Origin: Dirofilaria immitis | Lineage: Eukaryota > Nematoda > Chromadorea > Rhabditida > Onchocercidae | NCBI GenBank assembly: GCA_024305405.1 | Contig: JAKNDB010000085.1 | Location: 806,001-870,000, forward strand | Direction of reading: 5' to 3' | Length of the DNA: 64,000 bases | Shown: one piece after another, positions 36,001 through 49,957 of the stretch | How the letters are laid out: every line of letters starts with the position of its first letter | Position numbering within the stretch: the stretch's first letter is position 1 | Made by a program: the position numbers and the translations under genes | Notes under the pieces: model-generated | What the model was told of the DNA's origin: nothing | Seen by the model: only the letters and a program-made list of their open reading frames with translations | Databases searched by the model: none

Positions 36001-39000
36001 TCCGTATCTGTGATTAGAGAAATATATACGACAAAATCATCGTATATATATATGATTAGACGAGTCACAATGCATATCTATGAATTATACAAATATATAC
36101 GACAAATTCATCGTATATATCTATGATTAGACGGGTCATAATGCATATCTATGAATTAGAGAAATATATACGACAAAATCATCGTATATATCTATGATTA
36201 GACGAGTCACAATGCATATCTATGAATTATACAAATATATACGACAAATTCATCGTATATATATATGATTAGACGAGTCACAATGCATATCTATGAATTA
36301 TACAAATATATACGACAAATTCATCGTATATATATATGATTAGACGAGTCACAATGCATATCTATGAATTATACAAATATATACGACAAATTCATCGTAT
36401 ATATCTATGATTAGACGGGTCATAATGCATATCTATGAATTAGAGAAATATATACGACAAAATCATCGTATATATATATGATTAGACGAGTCACAATGCA
36501 TATCTATGAATTATACAAATATATACGACAAATTCATCGTATATATCTATGATTAGACGGGTCATAATGCATATCTATGATTAGACAAACACAGACGAGT
36601 CATAATCCGTATCTGTGATTAGAGAAATATATACGACAAAATCATCGTATATATCTATGATTAGACGAGTCACAATGCATATCTATGAATTATACAAATA
36701 TATACGACAAATTCATCGTATATATCTATGATTAGACGAGTCACAATGCATATCTATGAATTATACAAATATATACGACAAATTCATCGTATATATCTAT
36801 GATTAGACGAGTCACAATGCATATCTATGAATTATACAAATATATACGACAAAATCATCGTATATATATATGATTAGACGAGTCACAATGCATATCTATG
36901 AATTATACAAATATATACGACAAATTCATCGTATATATCTATGATTAGACGAGTCACAATGCATATCTATGAATTATACAAATATATACGACAAATTCAT
37001 CGTATATATCTATGATTAGACGGGTCATAATGCATATCTATGATTAGACAAACACAGACGAGTCATAATCCGTATCTGTGATTAGAGAAATATATACGAC
37101 AAAATCATCGTATATATCTATGATTAGACGAGTCACAATGCATATCTATGAATTATACAAATACATACGACAAATTCATCGTATATATATATGATTAGAC
37201 GAGTCACAATGCATATCTATGAATTATACAAATATATACGACAAATTCATCGTATATATATATGATTAGACGAGTCACAATGCATATCTATGAATTATAC
37301 AAATATATACGACAAAATCATCGTATATATATATGATTAGACGAGTCACAATGCATATCTATGAATTATACAAATATATACGACAAATTCATCGTATATA
37401 TCTATGATTAGACGGGTCATAATGCATATCTATGATTAGACAAACACAGACGAGTCATAATCCGTATCTGTGATTAGAGAAATATATACGACAAAATCAT
37501 CGTATATATATATGATTAGACGAGTCACAATGCATATCTATGAATTATACAAATATATACGACAAATTCATCGTATATATCTATGATTAGACGGGTCATA
37601 ATGCATATCTATGATTAGACAAACACAGACGAGTCATAATCCGTATCTGTGATTAGAGAAATATATACGACAAAATCATCGTATATATCTATGATTAGAC
37701 GAGTCACAATGCATATCTATGAATTATACAAATATATACGACAAATTCATCGTATATATATATGATTAGACGAGTCACAATGCATATCTATGAATTATAC
37801 AAATATATACGACAAATTCATCGTATATATATATGATTAGACGAGTCACAATGCATATCTATGAATTATACAAATATATACGACAAATTCATCGTATATA
37901 TATATGATTAGACGAGTCACAATGCATATCTATGAATTATACAAATATATACGACAAATTCATCGTATATATCTATGATTAGACGAGTCACAATGCATAT
38001 CTATGAATTATACAAATATATACGACAAATTCATCGTATATATCTATGATTAGACGGGTCATAATGCATATCTATGATTAGACAAACACAGACGAGTCAT
38101 AATCCGTATCTGTGATTAGAGAAATATATACGACAAAATCATCGTATATATCTATGATTAGACGAGTCACAATGCATATCTATGAATTATACAAATACAT
38201 ACGACAAATTCATCGTATATATATATGATTAGACGAGTCACAATGCATATCTATGAATTATACAAATATATACGACAAATTCATCGTATATATCTATGAT
38301 TAGACGGGTCATAATGCATATCTATGATTAGACAAACACAGACGAGTCATAATCCGTATTTGTGATTAGAGAGATATATATACGACAAAATCATCGTATA
38401 TATATATGATTAGACGAGTCACAATGCATATCTATGAATTATACAAATATATACGACAAATTCATCGTATATATATATGATTAGACGAGTCACAATGCAT
38501 ATCTATGAATTATACAAATATATACGACAAATTCATCGTATATATCTATGATTAGACGGGTCATAATGCATATCTATGATTAGACAAACACAGACGAGTC
38601 ATAATCCGTATCTGTGATTAGAGAAATATATACGACAAAATCATCGTATATATCTATGATTAGACGAGTCACAATGCATATCTATGAATTATACAAATAT
38701 ATACGACAAATTCATCGTATATATATATGATTAGACGAGTCACAATGCATATCTATGAATTATACAAATATATACGACAAATTCATCGTATATATCTATG
38801 ATTAGACGAGTCACAATGCATATCTATGAATTATACAAATATATACGACAAATTCATCGTATATATATATGATTAGACGAGTCACAATGCATATCTATGA
38901 ATTATACAAATATATACGACAAATTCATCGTATATATCTATGATTAGACGAGTCACAATGCATATCTATGAATTATACAAATATATACGACAAATTCATC

Positions 39001-42000
39001 GTATATATCTATGATTAGACGGGTCATAATGCATATCTATGATTAGACAAACACAGACGAGTCATAATCCGTATCTGTGATTAGAGAGATATATACGACA
39101 AAATCATCGTATATATATATGATTAGACGAGTCACAATACATATCTATGAATTATACAAATATATACGACAAATTCATCGTATATATATATGATTAGACG
39201 AGTCACAATGCATATCTATGAAATATAATAATATATACGACAAATTCATCGTATATATATATATGATTAGACGAGTCACAATGCATATCTATGAATTATA
39301 CAAATATATACGACAAATTCATCGTATATATATATGATTAGACGAGTCACAATGCATATCTATGAATTATACAAATATATACGACAAATTCATCGTATAT
39401 ATCTATGATTAGACGGGTCATAATGCATATCTATGATTAGACAAACACAGACGAGTCATAATCCGTATCTGTGATTAGAGAAATATATACGACAAAATCA
39501 TCGTATATATCTGTGATTAGACGAGTCACAATGCATATCTATGAATTATACAAATATATACGACAAATTCATCGTATATATATATGATTAGACGAGTCAC
39601 AATGCATATCTATGAATTATACAAATATATACGACAAATTCATCGTATATATCTATGATTAGACGAGTCACAATGCATATCTATGAATTATACAAATATA
39701 TACGACAAATTCATCGTATATATCTATGATTAGACGGGTCATAATGCATATCTATGATTAGACAAATATATACGACAAAATCATCGTATATATATATGAT
39801 TAGACGAGTCACAATGCATATCTATGAATTATACATAATATATACGACAAATTCATCGTATATATATATATGATTAGACGAGTCACAATGCATATCTATG
39901 AATTATACAAATATATACGACAAATTCATCGTATATATATATGATTAGACGAGTCACAATGCATATCTATGAATTATACAAATATATACGACAAATTCAT
40001 CGTATATATCTATGATTAGACGGGTCATAATGCATATCTATGATTAGACAAACACAGACGAGTCATAATCCGTATCTGTGATTAGAGAAATATATACGAC
40101 AAAATCATCGTATATATATATGATTAGACGAGTCACAATGCATATCTATGAATTATACAAATATATACGACAAATTCATCGTATATATATATGATTAGAC
40201 GAGTCACAATGCATATCTATGAATTATACAAATATATACGACAAATTCATCGTATATATCTATGATTAGACGAGTCATAATGCATATCTATGAATTATAC
40301 AAATATATACGACAAATTCATCGTATATATATATGATTAGACGAGTCACAATGCATATCTATGAATTATACAAATATATACGACAAATTCATCGTATATA
40401 TATATGATTAGACGAGTCACAATGCATATCTATGAATTATACAAATATATACGACAAATTCATCGTATATATCTATGATTAGACGGGTCATAATGCATAT
40501 CTATGATTAGACAAACACAGACGAGTCATAATCCGTATCTGTGATTAGAGAGATATATACGACAAAATCATCGTATATATATATGATTAGACGAGTCACA
40601 ATGCATATCTATGAATTATACAAATATATACGACAAATTCATCGTATATATCTATGATTAGACGGGTCATAATGCATATCTATGATTAGACAAACACAGA
40701 CGAGTCATAATCCGTATCTGTGATTAGAGAAATATATACGACAAAATCATCGTATATATCTATGATTAGACGAGTCACAATGCATATCTATGAATTATAC
40801 AAATACATACGACAAATTCATCGTATATATATATGATTAGACGAGTCACAATGCATATCTATGAATTATACAAATATATACGACAAATTCATCGTATATA
40901 TATATGATTAGACGAGTCACAATGCATATCTATGAATTATACAAATATATACGACAAATTCATCGTATATATATGATTAGACGAGTCACAATGCATATCT
41001 ATGAATTATACAAATATATACGACAAATTCATCGTATATATATATGATTAGACGAGTCACAATGCATATCTATGAATTATACAAATATATACGACAAATT
41101 CATCGTATATATATATGATTAGACGAGTCACAATGCATATCTATGAATTATACAAATATATACGACAAATTCATCGTATATATATATGATTAGACGAGTC
41201 ACAATGCATATCTATGAATTATACAAATATATACGACAAATTCATCGTATATATCTATGATTAGACAGGTCATAATGCATATCTATGATTAGACAAACAC
41301 AGACGAGTCATAATCCGTATCTGTGATTAGAGAAATATATACGACAAAATCATCGTATATATCTATGATTAGACGAGTCACAATGCATATCTATGAATTA
41401 TACAAATATATACGACAAATTCATCGTATATATATATGATTAGACGAGTCACAATGCATATCTATGAATTATACAAATATATACGACAAATTCATCGTAT
41501 ATATCTATGATTAGACGGGTCATAATGCATATCTATGATTAGACAAACACAGACGAGTCATAATCCGTATCTGTGATTAGAGAGATATATACGACAAAAT
41601 CATCGTATATATATATGATTAGACGAGTCACAATGCATATCTATGAATTATACAAATATATACGACAAATTCATCGTATATATATATGATTAGACGAGTC
41701 ACAATGCATATCTATGAATTATACAAATATATACGACAAATTCATCGTATATATCTATGATTAGACGGGTCATAATGCATATCTATGATTAGACAAACAC
41801 AGACGAGTCATAATCCGTATCTGTGATTAGAGAAATATATACGACAAAATCATCGTATATATCTATGATTAGACGAGTCACAATGCATATCTATGAATTA
41901 TACAAATACATACGACAAATTCATCGTATATATATATGATTAGACGAGTCACAATGCATATCTATGAATTATACAAATATATACGACAAATTCATCGTAT

Positions 42001-45000
42001 ATATATATGATTAGACGAGTCACAATGCATATCTATGAATTATACAAATATATACGACAAATTCATCGTATATATATATGATTAGACGAGTCACAATGCA
42101 TATCTATGAATTATACAAATATATACGACAAATTCATCGTATATATATATGATTAGACGAGTCACAATGCATATCTATGAATTATACAAATATATACGAC
42201 AAATTCATCGTATATATCTATGATTAGACGGGTCATAATGCATATCTATGATTAGACAAACACAGACGAGTCATAATCCGTATCTGTGATTAGAGAGATA
42301 TATACGACAAAATCATCGTATATATATATGATTAGACGAGTCACAATGCATATCTATGAATTATACAAATATATACGACAAATTCATCGTATATATATAT
42401 GATTAGACGAGTCACAATGCATATCTATGAATTATACAAATATATACGACAAATTCATCGTATATATCTATGATTAGACGAGTCACAATGCATATCTATG
42501 AATTATACAAATATATACGACAAATTCATCGTATATATCTATGATTAGACGGGTCATAATGCATATCTATGATTAGACAAACACAGACGAGTCATAATCC
42601 GTATCTGTGATTAGAGAGATATATACGACAAAATCATCGTATATATATATGATTAGACGAGTCACAATGCATATCTATGAATTATACAAATATATACGAC
42701 AAATTCATCGTATATATATATGATTAGACGAGTCACAATGCATATCTATGAATATATAATTATATATACGACAAATTCATCGTATATATATATGATTAGA
42801 CGAGTCACAATGCATATCTATGAATTATACAAATATATACGACAAATTCATCGTATATATATATGATTAGACGAGTCACAATGCATATCTATGAATTATA
42901 CAAATATATACGACAAATTCATCGTATATATCTATGATTAGACGGGTCATAATGCATATCTATGATTAGACAAACACAGACGAGTCATAATCCGTATCTG
43001 TGATTAGAGAAATATATACGACAAAATCATCGTATATATCTGTGATTAGACGAGTCACAATGCATATCTATGAATTATACAAATATATACGACAAATTCA
43101 TCGTATATATATATGATTAGACGAGTCACAATGCATATCTATGAATTATACAAATATATACGACAAATTCATCGTATATATCTATGATTAGACGAGTCAC
43201 AATGCATATCTATGAATTATACAAATATATACGACAAATTCATCGTATATATCTATGATTAGACGGGTCATAATGCATATCTATGATTAGACAAACACAG
43301 ACGAGTCATAATCCGTATTTGTGATTAGAGAAATATATACGACAAAATCATCGTATATATATATGATTAGACGAGTCACAATGCATATCTATGAATTATA
43401 CATAATATATACGACAAATTCATCGTATATATATATGATTAGACGAGTCACAATGCATATCTATGAATTATACAAATATATACGACAAATTCATCGTATA
43501 TATATATGATTAGACGAGTCACAATGCATATCTATGAATTATACAAATATATACGACAAATTCATCGTATATATCTATGATTAGACGGGTCATAATGCAT
43601 ATCTATGATTAGACAAATATATACGACAAAATCATCGTATATATATATGATTAGACGAGTCACAATGCATATCTATGAATTATACAAATATATACGACAA
43701 ATTCATCGTATATATATATGATTAGACGAGTCACAATGCATATCTATGAATTATACAAATATATACGACAAATTCATCGTATATATCTATGATTAGACAG
43801 GTCATAATGCATATCTATGATTAGACAAATATATACGACAAAATCATCGTATATATATATGATTAGACGAGTCACAATGCATATCTATGAATTATACAAA
43901 TATATACGACAAATTCATCGTATATATCTATGATTAGACGGGTCATAATGCATATCTATGATTAGACAAACACAGACGAGTCATAATCCGTATCTGTGAT
44001 TAGAGAGATATATACGACAAAATCATCGTATATATATATGATTAGACGAGTCACAATGCATATCTATGAATTATACAAATATATACGACAAATTCATCGT
44101 ATATATCTATGATTAGACGGGTCATAATGCATATCTATGATTAGACAAACACAGACGGGTCATAATCCGTATCTGTGATTAGAGAAATATATACGACAAA
44201 ATCATCGTATATATCTGTGATTAGACGAGTCACAATGCATATCTATGAATTATACAAATACATACGACAAATTCATCGTATATATATATGATTAGACGAG
44301 TCACAATGCATATCTATGAATTATACAAATATATACGACAAATTCATCGTATATATATATGATTAGACGAGTCACAATGCATATCTATGAATTATACAAA
44401 TATATACGACAAATTCATCGTATATATATATGATTAGACGAGTCACAATGCATATCTATGAATTATACAAATATATACGACAAATTCATCGTATATATAT
44501 ATGATTAGACGAGTCACAATGCATATCTATGAATTATACAAATATATACGACAAATTCATCGTATATATATATGATTAGACGGGTCATAATGCATATCTA
44601 TGATTAGACAAATATATACGACAAAATCATCGTATATATATATGATTAGACGAGTCACAATGCATATCTATGAATTATACAAATATATACGACAAATTCA
44701 TCGTATATATCTATGATTAGACGGGTCATAATGCATATCTATGATTAGACAAACACAGACGAGTCATAATCCGTATCTGTGATTAGAGAAATATATACGA
44801 CAAAATCATCGTATATATATATGATTAGACGAGTCACAATGCATATCTATGAATTATACAAATATATACGACAAATTCATCGTATATATCTATGATTAGA
44901 CGAGTCACAATGCATATCTATGAATTATACAAATATATACGACAAATTCATCGTATATATATATGATTAGACGAGTCACAATGCATATCTATGAATTATA

Positions 45001-47059
45001 CAAATATATACGACAAATTCATCGTATATATATATGATTAGACGAGTCACAATGCATATCTATGAATTATACAAATATATACGACAAATTCATCGTATAT
45101 ATCTATGATTAGACGGGTCATAATGCATATCTATGATTAGACAAACACAGACGAGTCATAATCCGTATCTGTGATTAGAGAGATATATACGACAAAATCA
45201 TCGTATATATCTATGATTAGACGAGTCACAATGCATATCTATGAATTATACAAATATATACGACAAATTCATCGTATATATCTATGATTAGACGGGTCAT
45301 AATGCATATCTATGATTAGACAAACACAGACGAGTCATAATCCGTATCTGTGATTAGAGAAATATATACGACAAAATCATCGTATATATCTGTGATTAGA
45401 CGAGTCACAATGCATATCTATGAATTATACAAATATATACGACAAATTCATCGTATATATATATGATTAGACGAGTCACAATGCATATCTATGAATTATA
45501 CAAATATATACGACAAATTCATCGTATATATATATGATTAGACGAGTCACAATGCATATCTATGAATTATACAAATATATACGACAAATTCATCGTATAT
45601 ATCTATGATTAGACGGGTCATAATGCATATCTATGATTAGACAAACACAGACGAGTCATAATCCGTATCTGTGATTAGAGAGATATATACGACAAAATCA
45701 TCGTATATATATATGATTAGACGAGTCACAATGCATATCTATGAATTATACAAATATATACGACAAATTCATCGTATATATCTATGATTAGACGGGTCAT
45801 AATGCATATCTATGATTAGACAAACACAGACGAGTCATAATCCGTATCTGTGATTAGAGAAATATATACGACAAAATCATCGTATATATCTATGATTAGA
45901 CGAGTCACAATGCATATCTATGAATTATACAAATACATACGACAAATTCATCGTATATATATATGATTAGACGAGTCACAATGCATATCTATGAATTATA
46001 CAAATATATACGACAAATTCATCGTATATATCTATGATTAGACGGGTCATAATGCATATCTATGATTAGACAAACACAGACGAGTCATAATCCGTATCTG
46101 TGATTAGAGAAATATATACGACAAAATCATCGTATATATCTATGATTAGACGAGTCACAATGCATATCTATGAATTATACAAATATATACGACAAATTCA
46201 TCGTATATATATATGATTAGACGAGTCACAATGCATATCTATGAATTATACAAATATATACGACAAATTCATCGTATATATATATGATTAGACGAGTCAC
46301 AATGCATATCTATGAATTATACAAATATATACGACAAATTCATCGTATATATCTATGATTAGACGGGTCATAATGCATATCTATGATTAGACAAACACAG
46401 ACGAGTCATAATCCGTATCTGTGATTAGAGAAATATATACGACAAAATCATCGTATATATCTATGATTAGACGAGTCACAATGCATATCTATGAATTATA
46501 CAAATATATACGACAAATTCATCGTATATATATATGATTAGACGAGTCACAATGCATATCTATGATTAGACAAACACAGACGAGTCATAATCCGTATTTG
46601 TGATTAGAGAGATATATACGACAAAATCATCGTATATATCTATGATTAGACGAGTCACAATGCATATCTATGAATTATACAAATATATACGACAAATTCA
46701 TCGTATATATATATATGATTAGACGAGTCACAATGCATATCTATGAATTATACAAATATATACGACAAATTCATCGTATATATATATGATTAGACGAGTC
46801 ACAATGCATATCTATGAATTATACAAATATATACGACAAATTCATCGTATATATCTATGATTAGACAGGTCATAATGCATATCTATGATTAGACAAACAC
46901 AGACGAGTCATAATCCGTATTTGTGATTAGAGAGATATATACGACAAAATCATCGTATATATATATGATTAGACGAGTCACAATGCATATCTATGAATTA
47001 TACAAATATATACGACAAATTCATCGTATATATCTATGATTAGACGAGTATTATACAAA
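33084..47059. repeat. 14-kb satellite array of 71-bp and 108-bp monomers with a hairpin in each unit
   Basis: The basic monomer is 71 bp: tatgattagacgagtcacaa, then tgcatatctatgaattatac, then the hairpin region ATATATACGA - CAAATTCA - TCGTATATAT (perfect 10-bp stem, 8-base loop). A 108-bp form, about 40 copies, starts tatgattagacgggtcataa, carries a 37-bp nested duplication (acagacgagtcataatccg, then tctgtgattagaga) and has loop CAAAATCA. Long units are separated by one to several 71-bp units, so spacing is 108 plus multiples of 71. I estimate about 175 monomers in all. Copies are nearly identical inside the array. The leftmost unit (33084-33150) is diverged, and the last is cut by an internal deletion at 47049. 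Rare 70-bp units (near 39750, 43600, 43815, 44600) lack the duplication but keep the CAAAATCA loop. Open frames inside the array are spurious. Confidence 0.97.
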
Positions 47060-47074
47060 GGAGCATAGCATTTG

Positions 47075-47146
47075 CATTTATTCGATATACACACCGTTAC
47101 GTTATCTTCATTTTGGATTCAATCGCATCATAACACATAGAAATAA
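47075..47146 (-). repeat. right flank of satellite array, inverted match to left flank
   Basis: Reverse complement of the 33004-33083 flank: aataaatg, aacggtgt and atttctatgtgttatgat blocks in mirror order. The outermost block, about 26 bases at 47121-47146, is the best conserved, with one to two differences. Confidence 0.7.
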
Positions 47147-47222
47147 CCATCATCAAATTTATACGGCGTTGCTGCCGTTTCTGTTCACAATGGTTATTCG
47201 CGCTATGTGTTGTGCGCCGTAT
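47134..47222. repeat. nested palindromic segment between satellite and rDNA
   Basis: CACATAG followed by AAATAACCAT at 47134-47150 pairs with ATGGTTATT and CTATGTG at 47190-47209, with a small asymmetric bulge. A second pair, ATACGGCG at 47161-47168 and CGCCGTAT at 47215-47222, overlaps it, so the two stems are mutually exclusive. The segment is notably richer in GC than the array. Confidence 0.65.
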
Positions 47223-47489
47223 CAATTGATTGCTCATTCGATGAAACCCTCGTTTCGCCAAACAATCTATTGCTCAAGTTAGTGACTGAGCGATGAGCAC
47301 ACTGCATCTAACATAGATAACTTCATCGCTCTCTATCAACGTTGTAGTATTTTTTGAAAAATTTTTTTTCATTATTTTTTTTTTCATAATTTTTTTATAA
47401 AAATAATTTTTATCAAAAATGTTATATATTATTTATATTTTCAAATGAAATTTCTTTTTTTCTCAATATTTTATATATATATATTTCTC

Positions 47490-47522
<33 letters not shown>
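47223..47522. other. spacer with T-rich tract and TA microsatellite
   Basis: Unique sequence to about 47345, then T-rich DNA, then alternating TA runs, the longest at 47493-47522, abutting the 28S 3' region. If the adjacent 28S is a genuine array unit, this is external to its 3' end. The exact 3' end of the rRNA cannot be placed. Confidence 0.6.
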
Positions 47523-47524
<2 letters not shown>

Positions 47525-47683
47525 TTGCCTTGTCTAGGTGGGATTCTGACTTAGAGGCGTTCAGTCATAATCCCTCAGATGGTAGCTTCGCACCATTGGC
47601 CGATCGGCCAAGCACATGAACCAAATGTCTGAACCTGCGGTTCCTCTCGTACTGAGCAGGATTACTATCGCAACAACATATCA

Positions 47684-47738
<55 letters not shown>

Positions 47739-47780
47739 ATTGGTGGGTGAACAATCCAACGCTTGGCGAATTCTGCTTCG

Positions 47781-47818
<38 letters not shown>

Positions 47819-47841
47819 AACGTCGCTATGGGCGCTTGGCT

Positions 47842-47889
<48 letters not shown>

Positions 47890-48275
47890 GAAACCTTCTA
47901 ATTAATTCAAAAGGATCGATAGGCCACGCTTTCGCGGTCTGTATTCGTACTGGAAATCAAGATCAAGCGAGCTTTTGCCCTTTTACTCTACGAGAGGTTT
48001 CCGTCCTCTCTGAGCTAGCCTTAGGACACCTGCGTTACATTTTGACAGATGTACCGCCCCAGTCAAACTCCCCGCCTGACACTGTCTTCGGTGCAAGTCA
48101 TTAAATTACCGAGTAATTTAATTTAAATCAAAAATTTCGAAATATTTTAATAAAATATTTCAATTCTCGTTTTACCGAATAAGTAAAGAATCGATGAAAG
48201 TAGTGGTATTTCACTGATGGTATTAATTAAAATACCTCCCACTTATGCTACACCTCTCATGACTCTTCACAGAGT

Positions 48276-48315
<40 letters not shown>

Positions 48316-48322
48316 GTGTTTA

Positions 48323-48372
<50 letters not shown>

Positions 48373-48373
48373 T

Positions 48374-48405
<32 letters not shown>

Positions 48406-48406
48406 G

Positions 48407-48474
<68 letters not shown>

Positions 48475-49957
48475 GTTGAATTTCTTCACTTTTACATTCA
48501 GAGCACTGGGCAGAAATCAGAGACAGTCAACGCCCGCAAGGGCCATCTGTCTCCTCTGTTTTAATTAGACAGTCGGATTCCCCGAGTCCGTGCCAGTTCT
48601 AAGTTAACTGTTTAACACCGGCCGAAATATCAATTTTAAACATTCATTTTATTTTTTCAAAAAAATAAAATAAATGTGATATATAAGCTATAACGGTCCA
48701 TAAGATAGTTCGAACAAACTAGCCGAGTTTCATCAATGAATTTCTTAATGAAAAAAAATTCATTAATGTTACACTGCATGGATCAAACCATACTTACTTC
48801 ACATTACAGCCCGACCGGCCCAGTCCTTAGAGCCAATCCTTATCCCGAAGTTACGGATCTAATTTGCCGACTTCCTTACCTACATTATTCTATCGACTAG
48901 AGGCTGTTCACCTTGGAGACCTGCTGCGGATATGGGTACGATCTGGCACGAAATTCAAATAGCTTCCCTCGGATTTTCATGGATCAAATAAAGCGCACGA
49001 GACACCACAGGAACCGTGGCGCTTTACGGAAACAACGTCCCTATCTCCGGCTGAACCGATTCCAGGGAGTCCGTTCCTTAACCAGAAAAGAGAACTCTGG
49101 CTCGGGCTTTATTTAATGTTTCCGAGTTCATTTGCGTTACCGCGCTAAATTCTCATAATGAGTATTTATCTCCGTGTCCAGGTACGGGAATATTAACCCG
49201 TTTCCCTTTCGATTCAATCAGATGGATTTACATTCTCCATTCCTCTATTTTTACAAAACGGCATTAGCCAATATCTTAGGATCGACTGACCCACATTCAA
49301 CTGCTGTTCACGTGGAACCCTTCTCCACTTCAGTCTTCAAGGATCTCACTTGAATATTTGCTACTACCACCAAGATCTGCACCAATGGAAGCTCCAACTG
49401 GGCCTACGCCCAAAGTCTTCAACGCTAACCATTGCGACCCTCTTACTCGTTGCGGCCAGGTTTTTTTTTTTTTGATTTTTTTTTCCAAAATTTTAAAAAC
49501 ACAAGCCATGCAACGGTTGAGTATAAGTCTTCCGCTCAAGCGCCATCCATTTTCAGGGCTAGTTGATTTGGCAGGTGAGTTGTTACACATTCCTTAGCGG
49601 TTTCCAACTTCCATGGCCACCGTCCTGCTGTCTATATCAACCAACGCCTTTCATGGGGTCTCATGAGCGGAAAGTTTGGCACTTTAACTCAACGTTTGGT
49701 TCATCCCACAGCGCCAGTTCTGCTTACCAAAAATGGCCCACTTGGAGTACACATTCAATGTCTATGCTTCATTCATTTATTTAAGCAAGCAAGACGTCAT
49801 ACTCATTGAAAGTTTGAGAATAGGTTGTAGACATTTCGTCCCATAATTCCTCTAATCATTCGCTTTACCGAATATAACTGCTTTAATTACGTACTCCAGC
49901 TATCCTGAGGAAACTTCAGAGGGAACCAGCTACTAGATAGTTCGATTAGTCTTTCGC
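47523..49957 (-). rRNA. 28S rRNA, 3' two-thirds only (5' truncated)
   Basis: The minus strand carries highly conserved large-subunit rRNA: the sarcin-ricin loop (TCAGTACGAGAGGAACCG at 47655-47638), peptidyl-transferase-region sequence near 47700-47730, and an intact R2-type target region (TTAAGGTAGCCAAATG) near 48415-48440. AT-rich expansion segments occur at about 48108-48215, 48640-48680 and 49460-49500. Moving toward the 5' end, conservation holds up to GCGAAAGACTAATCG (plus position about 49957), then stops abruptly. The expected upstream sequence, the 5' third of 28S, 5.8S and 18S are absent. This is a partial unit: an rDNA array edge, an orphon copy or an assembly join. A conserved CTGAGGGAAACTTC element near 49905-49917 lacks one G, in line with the homopolymer losses seen elsewhere. 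Confidence 0.95.

Noticed and set aside
43321..43509. Open frame of 62 codons inside the satellite
   Set aside because: It is only the satellite monomer read in frame (a Tyr/Ile-rich repeating peptide). Neighbouring identical monomers do not sustain it.
33084..47059. CRISPR array
   Set aside because: The units are contiguous, with no unique spacers, and the context is a eukaryotic genome. It is a satellite.
48415..48440. R2-type retroelement insertion as cause of the 28S truncation
   Set aside because: The R2 target sequence is intact and lies about 1.5 kb from the actual breakpoint.
47862..49784. Several 65-85 codon open frames on both strands
   Set aside because: They lie within the conserved 28S rRNA and are antisense or sense shadows of it.
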